A program made the position numbers and the translations under genes. Source: Roseovarius atlanticus (GTDB lineage: Bacteria > Pseudomonadota > Alphaproteobacteria > Rhodobacterales > Rhodobacteraceae). Taken from it: 64,000 nt of DNA. Shown here one piece after another: positions 44,386-52,262 of this stretch. The stretch lies in contig NZ_LAXJ01000003.1 of NCBI RefSeq assembly GCF_001441615.1, forward strand, positions 124,001-188,000, read 5' to 3'. Below the pieces are notes generated by a model. The model ran no database searches. It had not been told where the DNA came from and saw nothing but the letters and a program-made list of their open reading frames with translations. The stretch's first letter is position 1. Each line of letters starts with the position of its first letter.

Positions 44386-44625
44386 TTCAGACAGAACGTA
44401 GGGGCAAGCCGGGGGCGGGACAAGGCGAATTGGCGAATCGGAGGGTTAATGTGGCCGGAAGGCCCGAGACGACGTCGGTATCGCGTCGGTATTCGGGTGG
44501 CAGGGCGTCGGTGCGGTTGGCGCGGGTGCCTGGTTAACGCGTCGTGCGGTGGTGCGGTTGGTCAAGAGGAGATCGGCGGCTGGCGAAAGGGCAAGAGGTC
44601 CCGGGTCGGGCCCGGGACGCGTGGC
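44386..44625. other. Non-coding stretch upstream of the thiBPQ leader
   Basis: Between the riboswitch and the YciI gene stop there is no frame with a convincing start on either strand. The thiBPQ promoter must lie near its left end on the minus strand, but I could not settle on boxes. No RNA gene or repeat was recognised. Confidence 0.4.
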
Positions 44626-44940
44626 TTACATTTCGATGATGGGGGCAACCTCGACGCTGCCTTTGCCGCCGTCGAGGATCGGGCAGGCTTTCGCCATCTC
44701 GCACGCCTCAGCGACATCCGCGGCTTCGACGATGCTGTAACCCGAGAGCGGGTTGGCCCCGCCATTGTCAGCGATGCCTTCTGCGCTGACTGTTTTCGAC
44801 AAACCGACGGGGTTGCCCTCGTCCAGGCATTTCGGTCCGAGGTCGGCCAGCCAGTCCTGCCACTGCTGCATGACCTTGCGGCCTTCGGCCTCGGTCTCGG
44901 GTTTGCCGCCGCCGTGATAGGCGAGGATGTACTTGGGCAT
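44626..44940 (-). CDS. YciI/YCII-related family protein
   Basis: The 104-residue protein is a single ferredoxin-like YCII domain: MPKYILAYHGGGKPETEAEGRKVMQQWQDWLADLGPK, LSKTVSAEGIADNGGANPLSGYSIVEAADVAEACEMAKACP. Members are small cytoplasmic dimers, sometimes linked to ECF sigma factors or to oxidative degradation of organics; no firm enzymatic role is assigned. It is the last gene of a three-gene unit with an AHSA1-type protein and an ArsR regulator, 21 bp downstream of the former. Confidence 0.88.
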   Translation of the reverse strand: MPKYILAYHGGGKPETEAEGRKVMQQWQDWLADLGPKCLDEGNPVGLSKTVSAEGIADNGGANPLSGYSIVEAADVAEACEMAKACPILDGGKGSVEVAPIIEM

Positions 44941-44961
44941 GTGTCGGTCTCCTTTCAGGGG

Positions 44962-45405
44962 TCAGTTGGGATGGGTTTGCAGGTGGCGGGCGAGGCGGAC
45001 CATAGGGCCGCTGGTCCAGCCGGTTTCGTGCCGCGCGGCGCGGTCGTCGTCGGGCAGGGCGCGGTGGTCGATGGTCAGCCTTGCGCCGCCCGCGGCGGGT
45101 GTGACGGTGAAGGTGACATGGCTTTCGGGGGCGCGCATCCCCTCGGGCAGGTGCCACGTCCAGGTGAAGCCGACACTGTGCGGCGGGTCGACATGGGTGA
45201 CGCGACCCGACATGCGGTAGCGGTTGCCGTCGGCATCCCGCATTTCGGAATGCCATGGGCCTTCGCGGGTGAAATCGAGGGCGGTGTCGGGCAGGGTCAT
45301 GCCGTCATGGCCCCACCATTCCAGCACCTCGGCGCGCTGCGTGATGGCGCTGAAGAGGCGCTCGGGTGTCACGGGAAAGTCGCGGGTGATGCGGACCTCG
45401 CCCAT
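44962..45405 (-). CDS. SRPBCC (AHSA1-type) family protein
   Basis: The 147-residue protein has the START-like fold of the AHSA1 family: VRITRDFPVTPERLFSAITQRAEVLEWWG at the N-terminus, YRMSGRVTHVDPPHSVGFTWTWH in the middle and a C-terminal helix (ARHETGWTSGPMVRLARHLQ). These proteins bind hydrophobic ligands or protein partners; genes for them are often paired with small ArsR-type repressors, as here. It is 3 bp downstream of that regulator, so translation is probably coupled. Confidence 0.88.
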   Translation of the reverse strand: MGEVRITRDFPVTPERLFSAITQRAEVLEWWGHDGMTLPDTALDFTREGPWHSEMRDADGNRYRMSGRVTHVDPPHSVGFTWTWHLPEGMRAPESHVTFTVTPAAGGARLTIDHRALPDDDRAARHETGWTSGPMVRLARHLQTHPN

Positions 45406-45408
45406 AGG

Positions 45409-45732
45409 TCAGTCCTCGTCCTGAAGGGCGAGGTGGGTGGCGAGGCGATCCATCGACGCCTGCCAGAAGGCGCGGTGATCGAGTGTCCAGTCGGAGATGG
45501 ATTTCAGCGCCTCGGGGCGGACGGAATAGAGGCGGCTGGTGCCCTGGGTGCGCTGTTCGACGAGGCCCGCCTGGCGCAGCACCTTGAGGTGGCGGGACAT
45601 GGCCGGGGCGCTGATATCGGACTGTTTGACGAGGCGGCCCGCGGGCAGTTCGCCCTCGGCCATCAGGCGCTCGACCACGGCAAGGCGGGTCGGGTCGGAG
45701 AGGGCGGCGAAGGTGTCGGTCAGGTTGGTCAT
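45409..45732 (-). CDS. ArsR family transcriptional regulator
   Basis: The 107-residue winged-helix repressor has the ArsR DNA-binding segment ISAPAMSRHLKVLRQAGLVEQRTQGTSRLYSVRPEAL and the N-terminal TDTFAALSDPTRLAVVERLMAEGELPAGRL. The metal-binding CxC motif of true arsenic sensors is absent, and this type (SdpR-like, paired with AHSA1 genes) senses other signals or none. It begins the operon, and a strong palindrome covering positions just upstream of its ATG suggests autorepression. Confidence 0.92.
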   Translation of the reverse strand: MTNLTDTFAALSDPTRLAVVERLMAEGELPAGRLVKQSDISAPAMSRHLKVLRQAGLVEQRTQGTSRLYSVRPEALKSISDWTLDHRAFWQASMDRLATHLALQDED

Positions 45733-45737
45733 GACGT

Positions 45738-45761
45738 TTAATTAACGGATTCGTTAATTAA
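45738..45761 (-). promoter_or_regulatory. Palindromic operator of the ArsR-type operon
   Basis: TTAATTAACG-GATT-CGTTAATTAA is an inverted repeat with perfect 10-bp arms, 5 bp upstream of the arsR-type ATG. It is A+T-rich in a G+C-rich region and fits the 12-2-12-like sites of ArsR family repressors. Autoregulation is inferred. Confidence 0.75.
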
Positions 45762-45787
45762 CGTAAAGATTAAATTGAAGGGGGCGC

Positions 45788-45803
45788 GTGGGCTTTCGCC
45801 CAC
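45788..45803. repeat. GTGGGC hairpin with CCCACCCTAC tail
   Basis: GTGGGC-TTTC-GCCCAC is a 6-bp stem directly at the serB stop, followed by CCTAC. A second copy of the pattern, GTGGGT-TATC-ACCCAC, is at 47018-47033. On the minus strand it has a GAAA tetraloop. It may be a 3' end stabiliser for serB mRNA; there is no T run. Confidence 0.45.
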
Positions 45804-45804
45804 C

Positions 45805-46677
45805 CTACAGGATCTGGAAATCGGTGCGGTCGTAGCCTTGCAGGTAAAGCAGCGCGGTGAGGTCGCCGTGGTTGATGCGGAGGTCGCATTGGGCGGCGAC
45901 CGAGGGCTTGGCGTGAAGCGCGACGCCGCTGCCGGCGCGGGCGAGCATCCCCAGGTCGTTGGCCCCGTCGCCCACGGCAATCACGTCAATCTCCGAGATG
46001 TTGAGCCGGGTGGTGATGTCGGCGAGCGCCTGTACCTTTGCCTCGCGCCCGAGGATGGGGCGGGTGACGTCGCCGGTGAGCTTGCCATCTTCGGCAAGCA
46101 GCGTGTTGGCGCGGTTTTCGTCGAAGCCGAGCAGGGTGGCGATATGCGAGGTGAAGGCGGTGAAGCCGCCCGAGACGAGGGCGGTGTAGGCGTCGTGGGC
46201 CTTCATCGTGGCCAGAAGCGTGGCGCCGCCGGGCATGAGGGTGATGCGGGTGTCGAGCACCTTGGCGATGACGTCTTCGGGAAGGCCCTTGAGCAGCGCG
46301 ACGCGTTCCAGGAGCGCGCCTTCGAAGTCGAGCTCGCCGTTCATGGCGCGGGCGGTGATGTCTTTCACATGGGCACCGACGCCGGCCTCTTCGGCCAGCT
46401 CGTCTATGCACTCTTGGCGGATCATGGTGCTGTCCATGTCCGCGAGAAGCATCCGTTTGCGGCGGTTCTCGGACGGCTGGACGACAAGGTCGGTGCGCAG
46501 GGTTTGCAGGTTCTCCCACACCTCCCACTGGTTGTCGGGGAGCGCGGCCATGTCGAACTCCGCCGCCTCGTCGGGCGAAAGCCAGCGGGCGTCGAACCCG
46601 CCCCACGCGTTTCGCAGGTTCTCGACCAGGGCGGGGTCGAGTTGGCCCGGGGGCGCGATGAGGGTGGTGGTGAACAT
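45805..46677 (-). CDS. serB: Phosphoserine phosphatase
   Basis: The 290-residue HAD-superfamily enzyme performs the last step of serine synthesis. LLADMDSTMI holds nucleophile Asp80 and Asp82, LVSGGFTAFTSHIA is HAD motif II, and VIAVGDGANDLGMLARAG is the Mg-binding motif IV. The N-terminal 70 residues are the extra domain seen in alphaproteobacterial SerB. ATG 46677 is chosen over upstream in-frame codons in the repeat region. It faces away from serC, with a 527-bp repeat-containing gap between them. Confidence 0.95.
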   Translation of the reverse strand: MFTTTLIAPPGQLDPALVENLRNAWGGFDARWLSPDEAAEFDMAALPDNQWEVWENLQTLRTDLVVQPSENRRKRMLLADMDSTMIRQECIDELAEEAGVGAHVKDITARAMNGELDFEGALLERVALLKGLPEDVIAKVLDTRITLMPGGATLLATMKAHDAYTALVSGGFTAFTSHIATLLGFDENRANTLLAEDGKLTGDVTRPILGREAKVQALADITTRLNISEIDVIAVGDGANDLGMLARAGSGVALHAKPSVAAQCDLRINHGDLTALLYLQGYDRTDFQIL

Positions 46678-46753
46678 GGGCCGTCTCCGCTGTGGGCTTG
46701 GGATGCGGCATAGCGCAGGTTGGGATGGGGTTCTAGGTGAGGGGTGAGATTGG

Positions 46754-47003
46754 CCGCGCGGAATCAAGGCCGCAGGCCGCCGCGCGATCGCCCGCTGACC
46801 GAAAGGCGATTGCTCGCAATCGCTGAAAGGGGGACCGCCCGTCACGCCGGAGGCGTGCCGACCATAGACGGCGCACCTTTGGTGCGACGGGCTGGCGATT
46901 GGGTGACGTCGGCGCGTCGTTCGAAAGTTCTGCGGAAGTGGCCGAAATAAACTGTGTCGAACCGATGTCGGTTCGACTTCCCGCAGTCTGGCAATCGCGC
47001 GGC
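46754..47003. repeat. Inverted-repeat intergenic element, copy A
   Basis: Positions 46754-46792 are identical, in inverted orientation, to 50689-50727 (39 of 39 bases). The parts from 46889 onward (GGGCTGGCGATTGG, TCGAAAGTTCTGCGGAAGTG, TCTGGCAATCGCGCGG) also align with the reverse complement of the 50563-50706 element. Copy A carries about 95 extra bases (46793-46888) that contain further hairpins. It lies in the serB-serC gap and has no believable gene. Confidence 0.75.
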
Positions 47004-47017
47004 TTGGGATGGATCAC

Positions 47018-47033
47018 GTGGGTTATCACCCAC
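47018..47033. repeat. GTGGGT hairpin with CCCACCCTAC tail, second copy
   Basis: GTGGGT-TATC-ACCCAC, followed by CCTAC as in 45788-45803. It lies just past the inverted-repeat element, upstream of serC. Confidence 0.4.
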
Positions 47034-47119
47034 CCTACGCTTGCCGAAACGAAGTTTCCGATGATAGCCGTCGGGGTCGCTTTCAGCGCGCAAACCGCCG
47101 CGCCTGGGCTGTTTTCCCT

Positions 47120-47204
47120 CTTGCGGGACTCGGTCGGCGGGCGTAATCCCGTAGGTGGGACACCCCTCCCCAACGAGGGGCGCTTATCTGGAAGGATAGC
47201 AGCA
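47120..47204 (+). promoter_or_regulatory. Candidate serC leader RNA sequestering the ribosome-binding site
   Basis: Two hairpins precede serC. CCCCTC-CCCAAC-GAGGGG (about 47164-47181) lies just upstream of GCTTATC-TGGAAG-GATAGC (about 47183-47201), which contains the GGAAGGA Shine-Dalgarno. A third structure, GTAATCCCGTAGGTGGGACA, lies upstream. A conserved 'serC RNA motif' is known upstream of serC in Alphaproteobacteria; position and general shape fit, but I could not align it to the published consensus. Confidence 0.5.
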
Positions 47205-48383
47205 ATGGCTATTGAGACACCCGGCACGCGGCCGGACACTAAACCTGTCGCCGTTCCGGCGAACCCGCGTTTTTCCTCCGGCCCCTGTGCCAAACCCCCC
47301 GTTTTCGACCTGAGCAAACTTGCCGACGCGCCCCTGGGCCGGTCGCATCGCGCCGCCGTGGGCAAGGCCAAGCTGAAGGCCGCGATTGACGGCACGCGCG
47401 AGATCCTGGACATTCCCGACGATTACAAGGTGGGCATCGTGCCCGCGTCCGATACCGGCGCGGTCGAGATGGCGATGTGGAGCCTTCTGGGCGAACGCAA
47501 GGTCGAGATGCTGGCCTGGGAAAGCTTTGGCGCGGGCTGGGTCACGGATGCGGTGAAACAGCTGAAGCTCGACGCCGAGGTCAAGACCGCCGAGTATGGC
47601 GAGATTGTCGATCTGAGTGCCGTGGATACGGACAATGATGTGGTGTTCACCTGGAACGGCACGACCAGCGGCGTGCGGGTGCCGGACGGCGACTGGATCA
47701 AGGCGGACCGTCAGGGCCTGACGATCTGCGACGCGACCTCGGCCGCGTTCGCGCAGGACCTGCCGTGGGACAAGCTGGATGTGGTGACGTTCAGCTGGCA
47801 GAAGGTGCTGGGCGGCGAGGCGGCGCACGGGATGCTGGTGCTGAGCCCCCGCGCGGTGGAACGGCTGGAAAGCTATACGCCGCCCTGGCCCATGCCGAAG
47901 ATTTTCCGCCTGACGAAAGGCGGCAAGCTGATCGACGGGATTTTCGAGGGGGCGACGATCAACACGCCGTCGATGCTGGCGGTCGAGGATTACCTGCTGG
48001 CGCTGGACTGGGCGCGCTCGGTGGGCGGCCTGCAGGGCCTGATGGCCCGGGCCGATGCCAACACCAAGGCGGTGGCGGATTTCGTCGGCACGCATGAGTG
48101 GGTCGAATTCCTGGCGCAGGACCCGGCGACGGCGTCGAACACGAGCGTCTGCCTGAAGTTCTCCGACGACCGGATCAGCGACGGGGCGGCGTTTGCCAAG
48201 GCCGTGGCCAAGCGGCTGGAGGCCGAGGGCGTGGCCTATGACGTGGGCGCCTATCGCGACGCGCCGCCGGGCCTGCGGATCTGGTGCGGCGGCACGGTGG
48301 AGACCGCCGATGTGACCGCGTTGATGCCGTGGATCGAATGGGCGTTCAACGCCGAGATCGCGGCGCTGACGGAAGCGGTCTGA
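47205..48383 (+). CDS. serC: Phosphoserine transaminase
   Basis: The 392-residue PLP enzyme converts 3-phosphohydroxypyruvate to phosphoserine. Lys200 in [15 protein letters not shown] forms the Schiff base; [13 protein letters not shown] and [24 protein letters not shown] are typical of the alphaproteobacterial SerC type. ATG 47205 has GGAAGGA upstream inside a hairpin; the frame is open further 5' through repeat sequence but that part is not conserved-looking. It is translationally coupled to the next gene (TGATG) and is followed by serA. Confidence 0.95.
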   Translation: MAIETPGTRPDTKPVAVPANPRFSSGPCAKPPVFDLSKLADAPLGRSHRAAVGKAKLKAAIDGTREILDIPDDYKVGIVPASDTGAVEMAMWSLLGERKVEMLAWESFGAGWVTDAVKQLKLDAEVKTAEYGEIVDLSAVDTDNDVVFTWNGTTSGVRVPDGDWIKADRQGLTICDATSAAFAQDLPWDKLDVVTFSWQKVLGGEAAHGMLVLSPRAVERLESYTPPWPMPKIFRLTKGGKLIDGIFEGATINTPSMLAVEDYLLALDWARSVGGLQGLMARADANTKAVADFVGTHEWVEFLAQDPATASNTSVCLKFSDDRISDGAAFAKAVAKRLEAEGVAYDVGAYRDAPPGLRIWCGGTVETADVTALMPWIEWAFNAEIAALTEAV

Positions 48384-48865
48384 TGAGCTTTGCCGATCCG
48401 CTGGTGCGCCGGATGGTCGATTTCGTGGAAAGCATCGGTATCGAGGTGCGGGCGGTGGACCTGCCCGAGCCGACATTCCTTCCCGGGCTGGACATCCGCG
48501 ATGGCGCGCTGTGCATCGACGCGGCGCGGCTGGCCTATCCGGGCGATATCCTGCACGAGGCGGGCCATATCGCCGTGGCCGATGCCGAACGGCGGCGCCA
48601 GCCCTCGCTGAAGCCGACGCAGGCAGAGGAAATGGCCGCGATGGCATGGTCCTATGCCGCCGTGCGGCACCTGGAACTGCCGGAGGAAACCGTGTTTCAC
48701 GGTGACGGCTACCAAGGCGGGGCGGGCAACCTGTTGGACGCGTTTCGCGACGGTGGCGGGCCCGGTGTGCCGGTCTTGGGGTGGCTGGAGCTGACCACCG
48801 ACCCCCATGCGCCGCACGCGGAGGGTAAACGCTGTTTCCCGCATATGGACCGCTGGGTCCGGTAG
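48383..48865 (+). CDS. HEAGH-motif protein between serC and serA, unknown function
   Basis: The 160-residue soluble protein has DILHEAGHIAVAD (about residues 55-67), a HExxH-like zinc-binding helix, so it may be a small metalloprotease-like protein of the ImmA/IrrE kind or a degenerate relative. A later Glu in the AEEMAAMAWSYAAVRHL helix could be the third metal ligand. The C-terminal half is rich in Gly and His. Its start overlaps the serC stop by one base (TGATG), and serA follows after 98 bp, so it is embedded in the serine operon. No family is recognised. Confidence 0.7.
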   Translation: MSFADPLVRRMVDFVESIGIEVRAVDLPEPTFLPGLDIRDGALCIDAARLAYPGDILHEAGHIAVADAERRRQPSLKPTQAEEMAAMAWSYAAVRHLELPEETVFHGDGYQGGAGNLLDAFRDGGGPGVPVLGWLELTTDPHAPHAEGKRCFPHMDRWVR

Positions 48866-48963
48866 CGGGCGACCCTGATTTCGCGCCGGCCCGCTGAGGG
48901 GCCCGCGCTTTTGACATTTCAAACGACGCGGTGGCAGGGCCACCGCAAGACACGGAGCTTCTC

Positions 48964-50556
48964 ATGCCCAAGGTACTCGTATCCGACAAACTTTCCGAAA
49001 CCGCCGTGCAGATCTTCCGCGACCGGGGGATCGAGGTGGATTTCAGGCCCGAACTGGGCAAGGACAAGGACAAGCTGGCCGAGGTGATCGGCGAGTATGA
49101 CGGGCTGGCGATCCGCTCGGCCACCAAGGTGACGCCGACCATTTTGGAGGCGGCGAAGAACCTCAAGGTGATCGGGCGCGCCGGGATCGGCACCGACAAC
49201 GTGGACAAGGCGGCGGCATCCAAGAAAGGCGTGATCGTGATGAACACGCCCTTCGGCAACATGGTGACGACCGCCGAACATGCCATCGCGATGATGTTCG
49301 CCGTGGCACGCCAGATCCCCGAGGCGAGCGCCAGCACCCATGCCGGCAAGTGGGAAAAATCGAAATTCATGGGCGTCGAGTTGACCAACAAGACGCTTGG
49401 GATCATCGGCATCGGCAATATCGGCGGCGTCGTGGCCGACCGGGCGCGGGGGCTGAAGATGAAGGTGATCGCCTATGACCCCACGCTGAGCGAAGAGAAG
49501 ATCGCGCAGAAGGGGGCCGAGAAGGTGGATCTGGATACGCTGCTGGCGCGGTCGGATTTCATCACGCTGCACACGCCGCTGATCGATGCCACCCGCAACA
49601 TCCTGAGCAGGGAGAACCTTGGCAAGACCAAGAAGGGCGTGCGGATCGTCAACTGTGCCCGCGGCGGGCTGGTGGACGAGGCGGCGCTGGCGGAACTGCT
49701 GCAATCGGGGCATGTGGCCGGGGCGGCGCTGGACGTGTTCGCCGAGGAACCGGCGACGGAGAACCCGCTTTTCGGTCTGCCCAACGTGGTCTGCACGCCG
49801 CATCTGGGGGCGGCGACCAGCGAGGCGCAGGAGAACGTGGCGTTGCAGGTGGCCGAGCAGATGTCGGATTATCTGCTGACCGGGGCTGTGACCAACGCGC
49901 TGAACATGCCGTCGGTGACGGCGGAAGAGGCCAAGGTGATGGGGCCGTGGATCAAGCTGGCCGATCACCTGGGCAATTTCATCGGCCAGATGACGGACGA
50001 GCCGATCAAGGCGATCAACCTGCTGTATGACGGTGTCGTCAGCCAGATGAACCTGGAGGCGCTGACCAGCGCGTCCGTGGCGGGGATCATGAAGGCGGTG
50101 AACCCGGAAGTGAACATGGTGTCCGCGCCGCTGATTGCCAAGGAACGGGGGATCAAGATCTCGACCACCAAGCAGGACAAGTCGGGCGCGTTCGAGGGGT
50201 ATATCAAGCTGACCGTGGTGACGGCGGAGCGTGAGCGGTCCATCGGTGGCACGGTGTTCAGCGACGGCAAGCCGCGCTTCATCCAGATCAAGGGGATCAA
50301 TATCGACGCCGAGATCGGGCAGCACATGCTGTATACCACGAACCGCGACGAGCCGGGGATCATCGGCGCGCTGGGCCAGACCATGGGCGGCAATGGCGTG
50401 AACATCGCGAACTTTACCCTTGGCCGGTCGAAGGCGGGGGCGGAGGCGATTGCGCTCTTGTACGTCGACGCGCCGGTGCCGGAGGACGTGATCGCCAAGC
50501 TGCATCAGACGGGGCTGTTTCAGCAGATCCGGGCGTTGGAGTTCGATGTGGGGTGA
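48964..50556 (+). CDS. serA: D-3-phosphoglycerate dehydrogenase
   Basis: The 530-residue enzyme begins serine synthesis by oxidising 3-phosphoglycerate with NAD+. The catalytic domain has GIIGIGNIGGVVADRARGLKM (NAD-binding), NCARGGLVDEAAL (catalytic Arg) and VVCTPHLGAAT (catalytic His). The length and the two extra C-terminal domains, the intervening domain and an ACT domain (YTTNRDEPGIIGALGQTMG), mark the long form, which often senses serine. ATG 48964 is chosen over an earlier codon. It completes the serB/serC/serA set in one locus. Confidence 0.97.
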   Translation: MPKVLVSDKLSETAVQIFRDRGIEVDFRPELGKDKDKLAEVIGEYDGLAIRSATKVTPTILEAAKNLKVIGRAGIGTDNVDKAAASKKGVIVMNTPFGNMVTTAEHAIAMMFAVARQIPEASASTHAGKWEKSKFMGVELTNKTLGIIGIGNIGGVVADRARGLKMKVIAYDPTLSEEKIAQKGAEKVDLDTLLARSDFITLHTPLIDATRNILSRENLGKTKKGVRIVNCARGGLVDEAALAELLQSGHVAGAALDVFAEEPATENPLFGLPNVVCTPHLGAATSEAQENVALQVAEQMSDYLLTGAVTNALNMPSVTAEEAKVMGPWIKLADHLGNFIGQMTDEPIKAINLLYDGVVSQMNLEALTSASVAGIMKAVNPEVNMVSAPLIAKERGIKISTTKQDKSGAFEGYIKLTVVTAERERSIGGTVFSDGKPRFIQIKGINIDAEIGQHMLYTTNRDEPGIIGALGQTMGGNGVNIANFTLGRSKAGAEAIALLYVDAPVPEDVIAKLHQTGLFQQIRALEFDVG

Positions 50557-50562
50557 GTGCGA

Positions 50563-50727
50563 GGCCGCCGCGTGATTGCCAGACCGTGGGGTGGCGACCT
50601 GACGGTTGTTCAGGGCACTTTATGGTTGCCGTTTCCGCGAAGCTTTCGACAGAGGCGCTTACTTTTGCCAATCGCCAGCCCACGGTCTGGCGATCGCGCG
50701 GCGGCCTGCGGCCTTGATTCCGCGCGG
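50563..50727. repeat. Inverted-repeat intergenic element, copy B
   Basis: The element has 35-bp terminal inverted repeats, 50563-50597 and 50672-50706, matching at 32 of 35 positions (start GGCCGCCGCG, end of arm TGGCGA). The interior is about 74 bp. Bases 50707-50727 continue the identity with copy A. It begins 6 bp past serA and could fold into a long hairpin. No open frame with a start signal is inside; it resembles a MITE-like or REP-like element. Confidence 0.75.
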
Positions 50728-50841
50728 TTCTGCACGCCTTGAGGGTCCTCCTGCAAAAAACGACCATTTCCGGGTCGCTGTGGCGAAAGCCGTGGCGGCC
50801 CGTTTGCGTTAGGCGAGGTGCATTCGACCGAGGAGGTTTCG

Positions 50842-51453
50842 ATGCACGATCCGTTCCAGCTTTTCCTGTCCGAGATGGCCGCCGTATTCCGCGCCGAGGG
50901 CCGGGCCTGCGCCACCGAGACCGCCGAGGCGCTGCTGTCGGCGACCGAGGTTGCGCCGCTGACGAACGACTCGCCTGGCGATACGGATGCGATTTGCGGC
51001 CTGCTGGCGGGATCGACCCTGGCGGTGGCCCGGGCGGCCTTGGCGGCGCATGACATGCTGCCCTGGGGCCACAACCCGGTGTCGAGCCAGATGAAGCCCG
51101 AGGACGAGGCGCTGTTTTCGGTCGTGGACCTGATGGGGCCGGAGGCGCCGCTGTATTGCCCGACCCTGCGGGCGGGGCTGTATTACCAGCGGCCGAACAC
51201 GCGCTATGGGCTGCATTCCCATGCCGCGGCCGAGACCTACGTGATCATCGCGGGCCGGGCGCTGTGGACTGCGGGCGACGCGCAGCGCGAGATGGTTGCG
51301 GGGCATTCGGTGCATCATTCGACCTACTTGCCCCATGCCTGCCAGACCGGCGATGAGGGCGTGGTGGCCCTGTGGCGCTGGTCGGGGGATATCGGCATCG
51401 AGAGCTACCGCTTGCATCACGGGGCCGAGGCGTTCGGGGCCTTCGCCGCCTGA
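50842..51453 (+). CDS. DddQ-like DMSP lyase family cupin protein
   Basis: The 203-residue protein is a single cupin domain. The motif YGLHSHAAAETY places Tyr122, His125, His127, Glu131 and Tyr133, and His165 lies in STYLPHA. These spacings equal the DddQ active site from Ruegeria lacuscaerulei (Tyr120, His123, His125, Glu129, Tyr131, His163), which binds a metal and cleaves dimethylsulphoniopropionate to DMS and acrylate. Size also matches. GAGGAGG precedes the ATG. Neighbours do not show acrylate-handling genes, so activity on DMSP is likely but not proven; other cupins of the family may use related substrates. Confidence 0.75.
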   Translation: MHDPFQLFLSEMAAVFRAEGRACATETAEALLSATEVAPLTNDSPGDTDAICGLLAGSTLAVARAALAAHDMLPWGHNPVSSQMKPEDEALFSVVDLMGPEAPLYCPTLRAGLYYQRPNTRYGLHSHAAAETYVIIAGRALWTAGDAQREMVAGHSVHHSTYLPHACQTGDEGVVALWRWSGDIGIESYRLHHGAEAFGAFAA

Positions 51454-51494
51454 GACGGGTTTGCAGTTGGGTCGTGGCGCATTAGGTCAGGGGT

Positions 51495-52193
51495 ATGACC
51501 GAAGCGCTATACGTGATTCCCGATATCCATGGTTACCGAACCGAGCTTGACCGCGTGTTGGCCCGTGTGGCGCAGAACGGGGGCGCGGACGCGCGGATCG
51601 TGTTCCTGGGCGATTATTCGGACAGGGGGCCGGACAGCCGGGGCGTGTTGCAAACGCTGATCGACGGGATCGCGGCGGGACGCAACTGGACCGCTCTGCG
51701 CGGCAATCATGACCAGATGTTTCTGGATGCGCTGGAAGGCCGGATGGAGCCCGAGCGATTCCAGTGGTGGATGCAGGGCAACCTGGGTGGGCGGGAGACG
51801 CTGGCCTCTTACGGCGTGTACAAGCCAACTTATGAAGGCGACTGGCGCGAGAAAGTGCCGGGGCTGCATCGGCAATTCCTGAGTACCCTGCCCTACACGT
51901 TCGAGACGGATGACCTGTTTCTGTGCCACGCCGGAATTTCGCCCGGAACACCGTTGGAGCGTCAGGTGCCCGAGGACCTGATGTGGATTCGCGAGCCGTT
52001 TCTTTATGACGACCGCGACCATGGCAAGCTGGTGGTGCATGGCCACACGCCGGTGGATGCGCCCGAGCACCACGGCAACCGCGTGGCGCTGGATTGCGGC
52101 ACGGGCTGGGGCCGGCCCTTGCAACTGGCGGTGTTCGAAGGGCGGGAGGCGTGGACCCTGACCGAGGACGGCCCGGTGCCGCTGCTGCCGTGA
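51495..52193 (+). CDS. PPP-family metallophosphoesterase (serine/threonine phosphatase-like)
   Basis: The 232-residue cytoplasmic enzyme has the PPP metal motifs VIPDIHGY, FLGDYSDRGPDS, LRGNHDQM, LCHAGISPG and VVHGHTPVDAP, in order and complete. Bacterial members dephosphorylate proteins, bis(5'-nucleosyl)-tetraphosphates or other phosphoesters. The absence of a signal peptide makes it cytosolic. It lies 41 bp after the DddQ-like gene on the same strand, perhaps in the same transcript, and 69 bp before the thiolase. Substrate is unassigned. Confidence 0.9.
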   Translation: MTEALYVIPDIHGYRTELDRVLARVAQNGGADARIVFLGDYSDRGPDSRGVLQTLIDGIAAGRNWTALRGNHDQMFLDALEGRMEPERFQWWMQGNLGGRETLASYGVYKPTYEGDWREKVPGLHRQFLSTLPYTFETDDLFLCHAGISPGTPLERQVPEDLMWIREPFLYDDRDHGKLVVHGHTPVDAPEHHGNRVALDCGTGWGRPLQLAVFEGREAWTLTEDGPVPLLP

Positions 52194-52262
52194 CGGCACG
52201 TCGGGGTTGCGGGAAAAGCGCCGGAAGGCGATGATCGGTCGGACTGACGCAGGGAGGCTTTC

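Noticed and set aside
44239..45741. A 500-codon plus-strand frame over thiB leader, YciI, AHSA1 and arsR genes
   Set aside because: It is antisense to three recognisable genes and to the TPP riboswitch; no domain in its product.
46899..47204. N-terminal extension of SerC through the repeat element
   Set aside because: The extra residues come from the inverted-repeat element (the same sequence recurs after serA), and the known SerC N-terminus and ribosome-binding site are at 47205.
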